From positions 186,001 through 250,000 of the forward strand of contig NZ_FCNU01000028.1 in assembly GCF_001545115.1 (NCBI RefSeq): a stretch of 64,000 nucleotides of DNA, in the 5' to 3' direction. The position numbers and the translations under genes were made by a program. Within the stretch, counting starts at the first letter, position 1, and every line of letters begins with the position of its first letter. The stretch is from Candidatus Protochlamydia phocaeensis (GTDB lineage Bacteria; Chlamydiota; Chlamydiia; Chlamydiales; Parachlamydiaceae). The notes beneath the pieces were generated by a model, which was not told where the DNA came from, did no database searches, and saw only the letters and a program-made list of their open reading frames with translations. This document shows, piece by piece, positions 54,040 through 60,883 of this stretch.

Positions 54040-54867
54040 TTAAATAATTGAATGTAATGAGTAGAGAGGCTCTAAGAAAGAAAATCCTAATGATTTTAAT
54101 TTTTGGTTAGAGACCTTTTTATTGCCTCCATGAGGATTAGAATCTTGATGATTCCATTGAATAGGGGGAAGGTGGGCTTTTTGACAAAGGGCTTCATAGA
54201 AGACTTTTCGAGGAATATGGAAATCATTGCATAAGTTAAAAATGCCATTTAGGCGCAATTGAATGGCAAAATCAAGCGCTCTTGTAATATCATCGACATG
54301 AATTAAATTGGTGTATTGATTGCCTGTTCCAGGAAAAGGGCGCGCGTGCATGCGGCGGAGGCGATCGGTAATATCGCGTTGAGGGCCATAAATTTCGCCT
54401 AAGCGGAAAATACAGACAGACCGCTGCTCTGTCGCAAGACCTAATAAAATTTGTTCCGTTTCATACAAACATTGGTTATTGGCATTAGAAGGATGGATGC
54501 GAGCCGTTTCATCGACCCATTCTCCTTGGTAGTCTCCGTACACGGAGGTGCTGCTTGTATATAAAATTTGTTTGAGATGGGGAGCATGAGGTATGCCTGC
54601 TGCTATTTGCCGGGCTGTTTGTAGGTAAGTTGTTTGGTAATCGGCAAAAGAATCGGGGGCTACGCTGACAAGAAGGGTATCTAGCTGAGATAAAAAGGAA
54701 AAGAGGGAAGAAGCATCCGTCAGTAAATAAGGATGGGGGATAAGCGTTTGCAAATCAGCCAGGCGCTCGGGCTTGCGTGTAGTAGCTGAAAGTTCATGTC
54801 CTGCCAAGCTCCACATTTTGGCTGCTGCTTGTCCCACATATCCGCAGCCCAAAATGCCGATCTTCAT
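54040..54867 (-). CDS. NAD-dependent epimerase/dehydratase-like SDR protein
   Basis: A 275-residue extended short-chain dehydrogenase. ILGCGYVGQAAAKMWSLAG is the Rossmann GxGxxG motif. YTSSTSVYGDYQGEWVDETA holds the SDR Tyr/Ser region (with Y-x3-Q/K less clear: LYETEQ), and NGIFNLCNDFHIPRKVFYEA is typical of the extended family. It most resembles YeeZ-type proteins of unknown substrate. ATG 54867 overlaps the upstream dnaQ stop (ATGA). It is the last gene of an operon lipoprotein - chaperone-like - exonuclease - SDR. Confidence 0.82.
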   Translation of the reverse strand: MKIGILGCGYVGQAAAKMWSLAGHELSATTRKPERLADLQTLIPHPYLLTDASSLFSFLSQLDTLLVSVAPDSFADYQTTYLQTARQIAAGIPHAPHLKQILYTSSTSVYGDYQGEWVDETARIHPSNANNQCLYETEQILLGLATEQRSVCIFRLGEIYGPQRDITDRLRRMHARPFPGTGNQYTNLIHVDDITRALDFAIQLRLNGIFNLCNDFHIPRKVFYEALCQKAHLPPIQWNHQDSNPHGGNKKVSNQKLKSLGFSFLEPLYSLHSII

Positions 54868-55583
54868 GCTGCCCCTATAGCGACAGTAGGTTCTAGCAAG
54901 CCAAGCCGAAGGAAACTATCTTTTAGCTCTTGATTTTCCGGTTTATCAAAGACGCCTGTCGAGGCTAGCCATTGAATATAAGAACGGGGGACTTTGCTAA
55001 GAGGCTGCCCTTGATGTTTGCCAAAAGGCATATGCTGTATCGTACGCGGGCGATTCATTAAATAAAAAATCTCTTCTATCGGCAAGTCATCAATCATCGC
55101 TTGAAAGACTTGATACAGGACGATAACGTCATCTAGAGCGCGGTGGGCATTATTTGCAGAAATACCATAAATTTCTCGCAAAAATTGAAGCGTATGCCGA
55201 GGAAGATCTGGACGGTAACGCCGCGCCCATTTGAGGGTGTCCAAAAATTTCCATGAAGGCATCGGCATTCCGTTTCTGTCAAATTCATTACGAAGAAAAT
55301 GAAAATCGAAATTATCATTATTATGCGCAATCAAGACCACATCCCCTTCACAGAATTCCACAAATTCTGCTCCTATCTGAGCAAAAGAAGGCGCTGAGGC
55401 AACCATTTCATCTGTAATATGGTGAATGGCGATGGCCTCTGGCGGAATGGGACAGCCGGGATTGACAAATTTTTCAAACCGCCTATCCAGAACAGGGTCA
55501 TAAGCCGCAATTTCAATAATGCGATCCCTCTCGGCTTTTACCCCTGTCGTCTCAGTGTCATAATAAATTGGTCGTAATGCCAT
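54864..55583 (-). CDS. DnaQ-like 3'-5' exonuclease
   Basis: A 239-residue DEDDh exonuclease. YYDTETTGVKAERDRIIEIA contains motif I (DTE), IAHNNDNFDFHFLRNEFDR motif II, and HRALDDVIVLYQV motif III with the catalytic His and Asp. The C-terminal ~70 residues (MPFGKHQGQPLSKVPRSYIQ) form a small accessory domain often found in proofreading-like exonucleases. It is the CT261-equivalent by context. Whether it acts as polymerase III epsilon or as a separate repair or RNA-trimming exonuclease cannot be decided; the name dnaQ is therefore not assigned. Confidence 0.92.
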   Translation of the reverse strand: MALRPIYYDTETTGVKAERDRIIEIAAYDPVLDRRFEKFVNPGCPIPPEAIAIHHITDEMVASAPSFAQIGAEFVEFCEGDVVLIAHNNDNFDFHFLRNEFDRNGMPMPSWKFLDTLKWARRYRPDLPRHTLQFLREIYGISANNAHRALDDVIVLYQVFQAMIDDLPIEEIFYLMNRPRTIQHMPFGKHQGQPLSKVPRSYIQWLASTGVFDKPENQELKDSFLRLGLLEPTVAIGAA

Positions 55584-55588
55584 AACAA

Positions 55589-56059
55589 TTATTTTTGCTG
55601 TTCCATTTCCTGAGCTTTTTGCAGTATCTCATCCAAAGTAGTCTGCCCAAATCCAACTGCTTCAATGGGTGTGGCAAACATTTGGCAGACATGCTCGATT
55701 GTTTTGAGAAAAGCGAGAAGCAAATCGCCATCGATTTTCTTTTTTGGAGTCGGAAGCATAAGACGATAAAAGACAACCCCTGCCATTTCATCCATGCCAA
55801 AGCCTGGTACATCTAATTCCTTGTTGAGCAAATGAAGTAGACGAGCCATATCTGGAACGATTTCGCGTTGAAGCTGGCAAGGAATGAAAGCAAGCATTTG
55901 TAAAAGATGGCCATCATCAAATACGCGCAAGAAAAGCGGGTACTCTTTTTGTGAGAGTTTGAGAATGGTATAAACTTGCTGCGTATCCGCTTGAATATCA
56001 GCTTCATATTTGTTCTTCTGCATGAATGTAAGAATAGACTCAGGAGTCATATTAATCAT
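55589..56059 (-). CDS. Type III secretion chaperone-like protein (CT260-like)
   Basis: A 156-residue acidic, alpha/beta protein. MTPESILTFMQKNKYEADIQ at the start, LFLRVFDDGHLLQMLAFIPC strands, and the C-terminal helix (TLDEILQKAQEMEQQK) match the YbjN/CesT-like fold used by class I type III chaperones. In Chlamydia CT260 has this gene position beside dnaQ (CT261) and is annotated as a chaperone-like protein. Binding partners are unknown. AAGGAACACAAT precedes the start. It lies 14 nt after a small lipoprotein gene and 5 nt before dnaQ. Confidence 0.7.
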   Translation of the reverse strand: MINMTPESILTFMQKNKYEADIQADTQQVYTILKLSQKEYPLFLRVFDDGHLLQMLAFIPCQLQREIVPDMARLLHLLNKELDVPGFGMDEMAGVVFYRLMLPTPKKKIDGDLLLAFLKTIEHVCQMFATPIEAVGFGQTTLDEILQKAQEMEQQK

Positions 56060-56073
56060 ATTGTGTTCCTTCT

Positions 56074-56247
56074 TTAGTATCCCATTCCGGGTAAAAGACT
56101 TTCTGTTTTTTCGTTAGTAACAGCTGGATTATTAGTCGTAGGAACAACGGAAAAGTCATTTTCAGTCGGCATGCGATAACAGCTGAACAAAGTAGCAATA
56201 AACGAGGCTAAGAGGAAGTACGTAAAAGCTGAGGGGGATGTTTTCAT
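56074..56247 (-). CDS. Small lipoprotein
   Basis: A 57-residue frame starting MKTSPSAFTYFLLASFIATL with lipobox LFSC, then a short hydrophilic mature part (YRMPTENDFSVVPTTNNPAV, ending LLPGMGY). GGAA lies 5 nt before ATG 56247. The stop at 56074 is only 14 nt before the chaperone-like gene, on the same strand, which supports a real gene. It would be a tiny inner or outer membrane lipoprotein of unknown role. Confidence 0.65.
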   Translation of the reverse strand: MKTSPSAFTYFLLASFIATLFSCYRMPTENDFSVVPTTNNPAVTNEKTESLLPGMGY

Positions 56248-56382
56248 AAAAATTCCAAGCTAAAAGATTAAACGGATTGTAATCTAGCTGTTTTAATAAA
56301 TTTCAATCAATTCTAATTGTAATTAACAGGTAAAATCTTTGTGCTATGTCTAGCAAAAAGCAACGATTTCCACATTTTAACA

Positions 56383-56438
56383 GGGTGTATTAAAACTCAT
56401 AATCTCGAATATCGGCTATTAAGGGCTTTAATACACCC
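56383..56438. repeat. Dispersed palindromic repeat, family A, copy 5 (minimal)
   Basis: A short copy with perfect 12-bp terminal inverted repeats (GGGTGTATTAAA ... TTTAATACACCC) and an AATATCGG interior. It consists mostly of the termini, so it shows where the family ends. Confidence 0.75.
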
Positions 56439-56439
56439 T

Positions 56440-57447
56440 CTAAGTCAAGTAACAAGCGCGCCCAAATTTTAAACGATAACTAAATAAATTATTTAAATCC
56501 TTTATTTGAGCTTTAAGAGACGTTTGATTGAGGCATGGGAATTTATTTCCCAAAAAACCATGCTGCAAATTAAGGCTTATATAGTAAAAAAGCTGTTGCA
56601 TCTCTTCTAAAGAAAATTGATTGGCAGCAAATCTAATTAATTCAGCATTCGAATCGGTTTCCTGAGCGGTTTCCTGACAGGTTTCTTTGAATGCTTGCAC
56701 GCCTTGTTCCATCTTGTTAAGTAATAAAAGGATATATTGGTCAAGAATGTGCTCGTCGCCAAAATAGGAATGGGCTTCAACGGCCTGATCTTTTTTTAAT
56801 AGCTTTTGAAAGCTTTTTAGGTCATTTTCAGAAATTTCTCTTAAAAAATTTGAAAGGAATAATCGAATCTTTTCTTCTAATTCTGCTTTATTTGCCAGTA
56901 AGGCTGAACTATGGGCAATTTCATGCGTTTGATTCCAACCCAAGTAAAATAAAGCGCTGCTTGGATGAATTTCCTCTTCTTGATTGGAATGAGGAGAAGA
57001 AAGAATGCTAGCTTGCCAATGCTGGACGATAATTTGATGAGCAAGTTCTTCCCCTTTCTCCGCCAAGCGCCATCCTTTTATGGCCCACAATGGAATAATG
57101 AGGCCAAAAGAAGAGGAGGCGATGCGAATGACAGTACAGACTAAAGGAAATAGAAATTGCAAGGAGGAGAGAAAAATTAGATGGGAAATCAGCTTAACGG
57201 TTAAGGGAGTTCGGTGTGTATTTAAAAATAAAAATGAAAAAAAATGATGGGCAACAAAGGCGATTTTACAAATCAGGTAAAAAGGACAAGAGGCAATATC
57301 TCCCATTAAATTGACGGCAATGCTGAAACGCGAGGGGCAAAATCCGCACTCGAGGGCAGCATCAAAAATAGCAATGCTTTTTTTAGAGCAAATTAATTGA
57401 TATTCATATCTGCTATTAAGATTAGTAGGGAGGACGCTTATACTCAT
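56440..57447 (-). CDS. Hypothetical membrane protein
   Basis: I do not recognise this 335-residue protein. The first ~150 residues contain a pair of hydrophobic stretches (FYLICKIAFVAHHFFSFLFL, LISHLIFLSSLQFLFPLVCT) and a further one (SSFGLIIPLWAIKG). The C-terminal ~180 residues are soluble and helical with acidic and Gln-rich stretches (EKIRLFLSNFLREISENDLK). This hairpin-plus-soluble-tail layout is common in Inc-type proteins. GGAAA precedes ATG 57447. Its stop nearly abuts the minimal repeat at 56383-56438. Confidence 0.5.
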   Translation of the reverse strand: MSISVLPTNLNSRYEYQLICSKKSIAIFDAALECGFCPSRFSIAVNLMGDIASCPFYLICKIAFVAHHFFSFLFLNTHRTPLTVKLISHLIFLSSLQFLFPLVCTVIRIASSSFGLIIPLWAIKGWRLAEKGEELAHQIIVQHWQASILSSPHSNQEEEIHPSSALFYLGWNQTHEIAHSSALLANKAELEEKIRLFLSNFLREISENDLKSFQKLLKKDQAVEAHSYFGDEHILDQYILLLLNKMEQGVQAFKETCQETAQETDSNAELIRFAANQFSLEEMQQLFYYISLNLQHGFLGNKFPCLNQTSLKAQIKDLNNLFSYRLKFGRACYLT

Positions 57448-57745
57448 TAGATTTCCACAAATAAAAAGAAGAGAATAAAGGAATTATACAAATTTTACAA
57501 ATAGTAAATAGTTGGTGAAATTCAGCAAGCCTTCGACTTTGGTTGTATTAAAAAAACAAATTTGAATGGAATAGAGGGGAAAAGGCCTGTTAGGTTAAAC
57601 AAAATGCGGCGGCGCACGGACAACACGTAAAATCATTTCAAGCCTCGCGAGCGGCGAGGCGGTTGCAAATGGTGTGAAAATCCTTCTTTTCAAGGACTAA
57701 GCTTAGAGGCATTAATGGGACTAGCCTCTACAAATCCTTTATACC
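57448..57745. other. Intergenic region with a GC-rich hairpin
   Basis: About 300 bp. A strong hairpin GCCTCGC-GAGCG-GCGAGGC lies at 57642-57660, inside a GC-rich patch (GCGGCGGCGCACGG) unlike its AT-rich neighbours. It is about 85 nt past the FliO-like stop and may be its terminator. No gene is seen. Confidence 0.55.
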
Positions 57746-58303
57746 TTATTTTTTGGAGTCATCTCGCAAATAAGGAGGAAGGGATTGCCTTCCGGATGGC
57801 ATGTCTTCTTCGGGCAGCGTTTCTAATGAGGTTAAGGCTGTCACTCCGGTTGCAGACTCTGCGATTAGCAGCTGTTTGCCTTGTAAATCTAAAAGGTAAA
57901 GCGTAGAGCGGGGAGAGAGATAACGCGTTTCTAAAACTTTAATGATACTTGAGCTGTTGAGCTGGGTCACTCGGGTTTTCATCATGCGTTTAAGCATCCA
58001 AGAGGCAAGGATCATGAAGCCTATTAAAAGAGCTAAGACAAATAACATGTTCATAAACTTTACTTGGAAGTTGTCCGGTTCTTGCAAGTGATCCGCTAAA
58101 GGATCGTAAGGATGAGACGAATCAGTCGAAGAATAAGGAAGGTGGTCGGAGAAGGGATCGGATGAATGTTGGGCAGCTGGCGCATCTTGTCCGGGCAACG
58201 AGCAAGGAATGGCAAATAGAGAGAACAAAAACAGTGGGATAAGCAGATAATATTTCATAGTTGTCATCATTGGTGCTAAAATTGATAGATTAGTAGGATA
58301 CAT
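57746..58303 (-). CDS. FliO-like protein (flagellar/type III export apparatus)
   Basis: A protein of 170-185 residues. A signal-like N-terminus (MKYYLLIPLFLFSLFAIPC) precedes a low-complexity Ser/Asp/Pro linker, then one membrane helix (NMLFVLALLIGFMILASWML). The C-terminal cytoplasmic domain (IIKVLETRYLSPRSTLYLLD, LIAESATGVTALTSL) matches FliO, an accessory factor for FliP assembly in the flagellar export gate. Chlamydiae lack flagella but carry flagellar-type secretion remnants, so this could belong to those. The start is uncertain: ATG at 58303, 58270 or 58258 are all in frame with weak signals. Confidence 0.65.
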   Translation of the reverse strand: MYPTNLSILAPMMTTMKYYLLIPLFLFSLFAIPCSLPGQDAPAAQHSSDPFSDHLPYSSTDSSHPYDPLADHLQEPDNFQVKFMNMLFVLALLIGFMILASWMLKRMMKTRVTQLNSSSIIKVLETRYLSPRSTLYLLDLQGKQLLIAESATGVTALTSLETLPEEDMPSGRQSLPPYLRDDSKK

Positions 58304-58308
58304 GCCGC

Positions 58309-58480
58309 TTAGAGAGTGTATTAAAACCCATAATAACCTATATTTGAGATTATTTTCTTCTTAAGAGGCGATAGGAGACAACGGACACTAGTGAGTGAAT
58401 AGTGCCCGCCCTCTCCTATCGCCCCTAGGGAAAAGAACTTGAATCTAGGTGATTAGCAATTTGAAAACAAGCTCTAAAGG
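58309..58480. repeat. Dispersed palindromic repeat, family A, copy 6
   Basis: Arms (ACCTATATTTGAGATTATTT and the complement of GGAAAAGAACTTGAATCTAG) pair over about 45 nt together with the inner GGCGATAGGAGA/TCTCCTATCGCC. The outer left end GAGAGTGTATTAAAACCCAT is the family terminus. It lies directly between two divergent genes. Confidence 0.8.
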
Positions 58481-58498
58481 TAAAAAAAATAATTTTCT

Positions 58499-59380
58499 AT
58501 GTTTTTTCGTTCTTTCAAAGGAATTATTGCTTTGGATATAGATGGGACGGTGACTGCAGAGTCGCACGCTCTCTCTTCCGCTGTCATGCATTATTTAAAT
58601 GATTTACATCAAAAAGGTTGGCAAATTCTCTTTATTACAGGCCGGCCTTTTCAATGGGGATTTCACTCTTTACAGGCCCTTCCCTTTGCATACAGTTTGG
58701 CTGTTCAAAATGGAGCTCTTTTGTTGAATATTCCTTCAAAAAAAGTATTAGCTCGTAAATATTTGACTAGCCGAGTTTTACCTATCATGGAAGCAATTTG
58801 CAAAGAGCAGCAGACCGATTTTGTTGTTTATTCGGGTTTAGAAAATGAAGACTATTGTTATTATCGGCCGGAACATTGGCCGTCTGATTTGCTGGCTTAT
58901 GTGCAAAAGAGATCGGCTTATTTAGCGGAAAAATGGGTATCGGTGAAAACTTTTGATGAATTGCCAGTTGAGTCTTTCCCCTCGGTCAAATTATTTGCCA
59001 AAGAAGAGGCGGCCTTTAGGCTTAGCCGTCAAATCGAGCAGCGACTGGATCTACATGTCCCTCCTAATAAGGATCCTTTCGATCCGACTTATTTTGTCGT
59101 TCAGGCCACACATCCCGAGGCCAACAAAGGAAATGCCCTAAGGGAATTTTTAAGAATGACAGATATTTCAGGCCCAATCATTGCCGCGGGAAATGACTAT
59201 AATGATTTTACCCTTCTTCAAGCAGCCGACATAAAAATTGCCATGGCGGATGCTCCAAAGGCTCTTTTAGATCTTGCAGATATTATTGCTCCTCCGGCTA
59301 TTCAGGAAGGCATTATCAAGGGATTGAAAGAAGCTATCGAACGCGTTCCGAAGATAAAACAAGGAAAGTCTCATGATTGA
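58499..59380 (+). CDS. HAD-superfamily phosphatase (Cof/SPP-like)
   Basis: A 293-residue haloacid-dehalogenase phosphatase. IIALDIDGTVTAE is motif I with both catalytic Asp. LFITGRP is motif II, and IIAAGNDYNDFTLLQAADIK is motif III/IV (GNDxxD) typical of the Cof subfamily. NGALLLN in the cap region is also typical. The substrate could be a sugar phosphate, nucleotide or vitamin phosphate. It is the first gene of an operon that continues into the folate-related genes; its stop overlaps the next start by 8 nt (ATGATTGA). Confidence 0.88.
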   Translation: MFFRSFKGIIALDIDGTVTAESHALSSAVMHYLNDLHQKGWQILFITGRPFQWGFHSLQALPFAYSLAVQNGALLLNIPSKKVLARKYLTSRVLPIMEAICKEQQTDFVVYSGLENEDYCYYRPEHWPSDLLAYVQKRSAYLAEKWVSVKTFDELPVESFPSVKLFAKEEAAFRLSRQIEQRLDLHVPPNKDPFDPTYFVVQATHPEANKGNALREFLRMTDISGPIIAAGNDYNDFTLLQAADIKIAMADAPKALLDLADIIAPPAIQEGIIKGLKEAIERVPKIKQGKSHD

Positions 59381-60164
59381 ACGTCCGCTTGTTACCGTTG
59401 GAGGGTTAATTATTGCCCCAGATGGGGATGTTTTGCTTGTGCGCTCTAAAAAATGGCAGGACTTATATTCCTTGCCGGGCGGAAAAGTCGAATGGGGAGA
59501 GACGCGCTTGGAAGCCTTTCAAAGAGAGGTTAGGGAAGAAACAGGACTGGAAATAACGAATATTCGCTTCGCTCTTGTCCAGGATTGCGTTTTTTCGAAC
59601 GAGTTTTGGCAGAAGCGTCATTTTGTCATGAATGATTTTATTGCCGATTTAGGTCCTGGCTGTCCAAAAGACCGTGTCTGCCTAAATGATGAAGCCTATC
59701 ACCATATATGGATTAATCCCAAGGAAGCTTTTCATTTGCCTCTCCATAAAGAATGCCGTCATTTGTTGGAATGGTATATCGTCCATCTAAAACAGAAGGG
59801 GAATGAAAGAGCAATTGTTGGTTTCGAACACCATCATATCCGTTGCATCATCGGTATTCTCCCGCATGAAAGGGTGCAAGAGCAAGATTTGTATATCGAT
59901 GCGAAAGTAGAGACGAATTTTGCCGCCTGCAGATTGACGGACAGAGTTGGAGACACATTAGATTATGTCCGCCTAACAGAAATTTGCACGGAAATCGCAC
60001 AAAATAAAAAGTATGGCTTATTAGAAACCCTGATCTCTGATATTCTAGATCAATTTATGCAAAACGATCGCATTAAATGGGCTTGGGTGCGCATTAAAAA
60101 ACCGGCAGCGCTGCCTTCGGCGAATTATGCTTTTGTTGAATTAGAAAGGCGCAGACAGGAGTAA
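59373..60164 (+). CDS. NUDIX hydrolase - dihydroneopterin aldolase (FolB) fusion
   Basis: A 263-residue two-domain enzyme. Residues 1-140 are a NUDIX hydrolase with a complete box (GGKVEWGETRLEAFQREVRE followed by ETG, residues 36-58). Residues about 147-263 are FolB: GFEHHHIRCIIGILPHERVQ with the catalytic Glu, DTLDY, LLETLISDI, and the KPAALPSA loop with the active Lys. A NUDIX enzyme removes pyrophosphate from dihydroneopterin triphosphate (FolQ/NudB) one or two steps before FolB, so the fusion joins neighbouring folate steps. Whether the NUDIX part acts on that substrate is inference. Overlap with the HAD gene suggests coupling. Confidence 0.85.
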   Translation: MIERPLVTVGGLIIAPDGDVLLVRSKKWQDLYSLPGGKVEWGETRLEAFQREVREETGLEITNIRFALVQDCVFSNEFWQKRHFVMNDFIADLGPGCPKDRVCLNDEAYHHIWINPKEAFHLPLHKECRHLLEWYIVHLKQKGNERAIVGFEHHHIRCIIGILPHERVQEQDLYIDAKVETNFAACRLTDRVGDTLDYVRLTEICTEIAQNKKYGLLETLISDILDQFMQNDRIKWAWVRIKKPAALPSANYAFVELERRRQE

Positions 60165-60166
60165 AG

Positions 60167-60883
60167 ATGGCGTGGGTATTAATAACAGGAGGCGCTAAAC
60201 GGCTTGGCGCTGAATTATGCTATGGCTTAGCGGAAAAGGGATATTCTATAGCCGTTCATTATAATACCAGCCAATTAGAAGCATTAGCCGTAGCTGAAAA
60301 ATGCCGATTGCTTGGTGTTCAAGCAGGGACCATTCAGGGAGACTTTTCAACGGTTGAGTCGACAATTGAATTTGCCGAACGCTATGTAAGGCTTTATCCG
60401 CATACACAGGCGCTCGTCAACAATGTAGGGAATTATTTAATTAAATCCGCCTTAGAAACAGAAGCCGAAGAATGGACAGGCCTTTTTCAGTCCAATCTAC
60501 ACGCGCCCTTTATATTGTCCAAGGCGTTGGCTCCGTCGCTTGTCCGCCATTGCGGACAAATCATCAATATCGGCATGTCGGGCATTGATAAACAGGGAGC
60601 GCACGTCTACTCGGCTGCTTACATGATTACAAAAGGAGCTTTGCTCATGCTGACCCGCTCGCTTGCTCTCGAGCTGGCTCCGCATGGAGTCCGAGTAAAC
60701 ATGGTCTCTCCGGGATATTTGGACATTGCGGTCGATTTGCCGGAAGATTGCAGCAAGCTGCCGATGCGCCGGGCGGGTCAATGCCGGGAGATTTCTCGGG
60801 TAGTGTCTTTTTTGCTAGACCCTGCCAGCCAATATATAACAGGCCAAAATATTGAAGTAGCGGGAGGAGTCGGACTATCATGA
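60167..60883 (+). CDS. Short-chain dehydrogenase, pteridine reductase/FolM-like
   Basis: A 238-residue classical SDR. VLITGGAKRLGAELCYGLAE is the cofactor motif (TGxxxRxG, with Arg as in pteridine reductases and FolM, fitting NADPH), LVNNVGNY the NNAG-like motif, and YSAAYMITKGALLMLTRSLA carries Tyr-x3-Lys in altered form (Y-M-I-T-K). Its place 2 nt after the NUDIX-FolB gene favours dihydromonapterin/dihydrofolate reductase activity, which would substitute for FolA. 3-oxoacyl-ACP reductase is an alternative. The stop overlaps the next start (ATGA). Confidence 0.82.
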   Translation: MAWVLITGGAKRLGAELCYGLAEKGYSIAVHYNTSQLEALAVAEKCRLLGVQAGTIQGDFSTVESTIEFAERYVRLYPHTQALVNNVGNYLIKSALETEAEEWTGLFQSNLHAPFILSKALAPSLVRHCGQIINIGMSGIDKQGAHVYSAAYMITKGALLMLTRSLALELAPHGVRVNMVSPGYLDIAVDLPEDCSKLPMRRAGQCREISRVVSFLLDPASQYITGQNIEVAGGVGLS

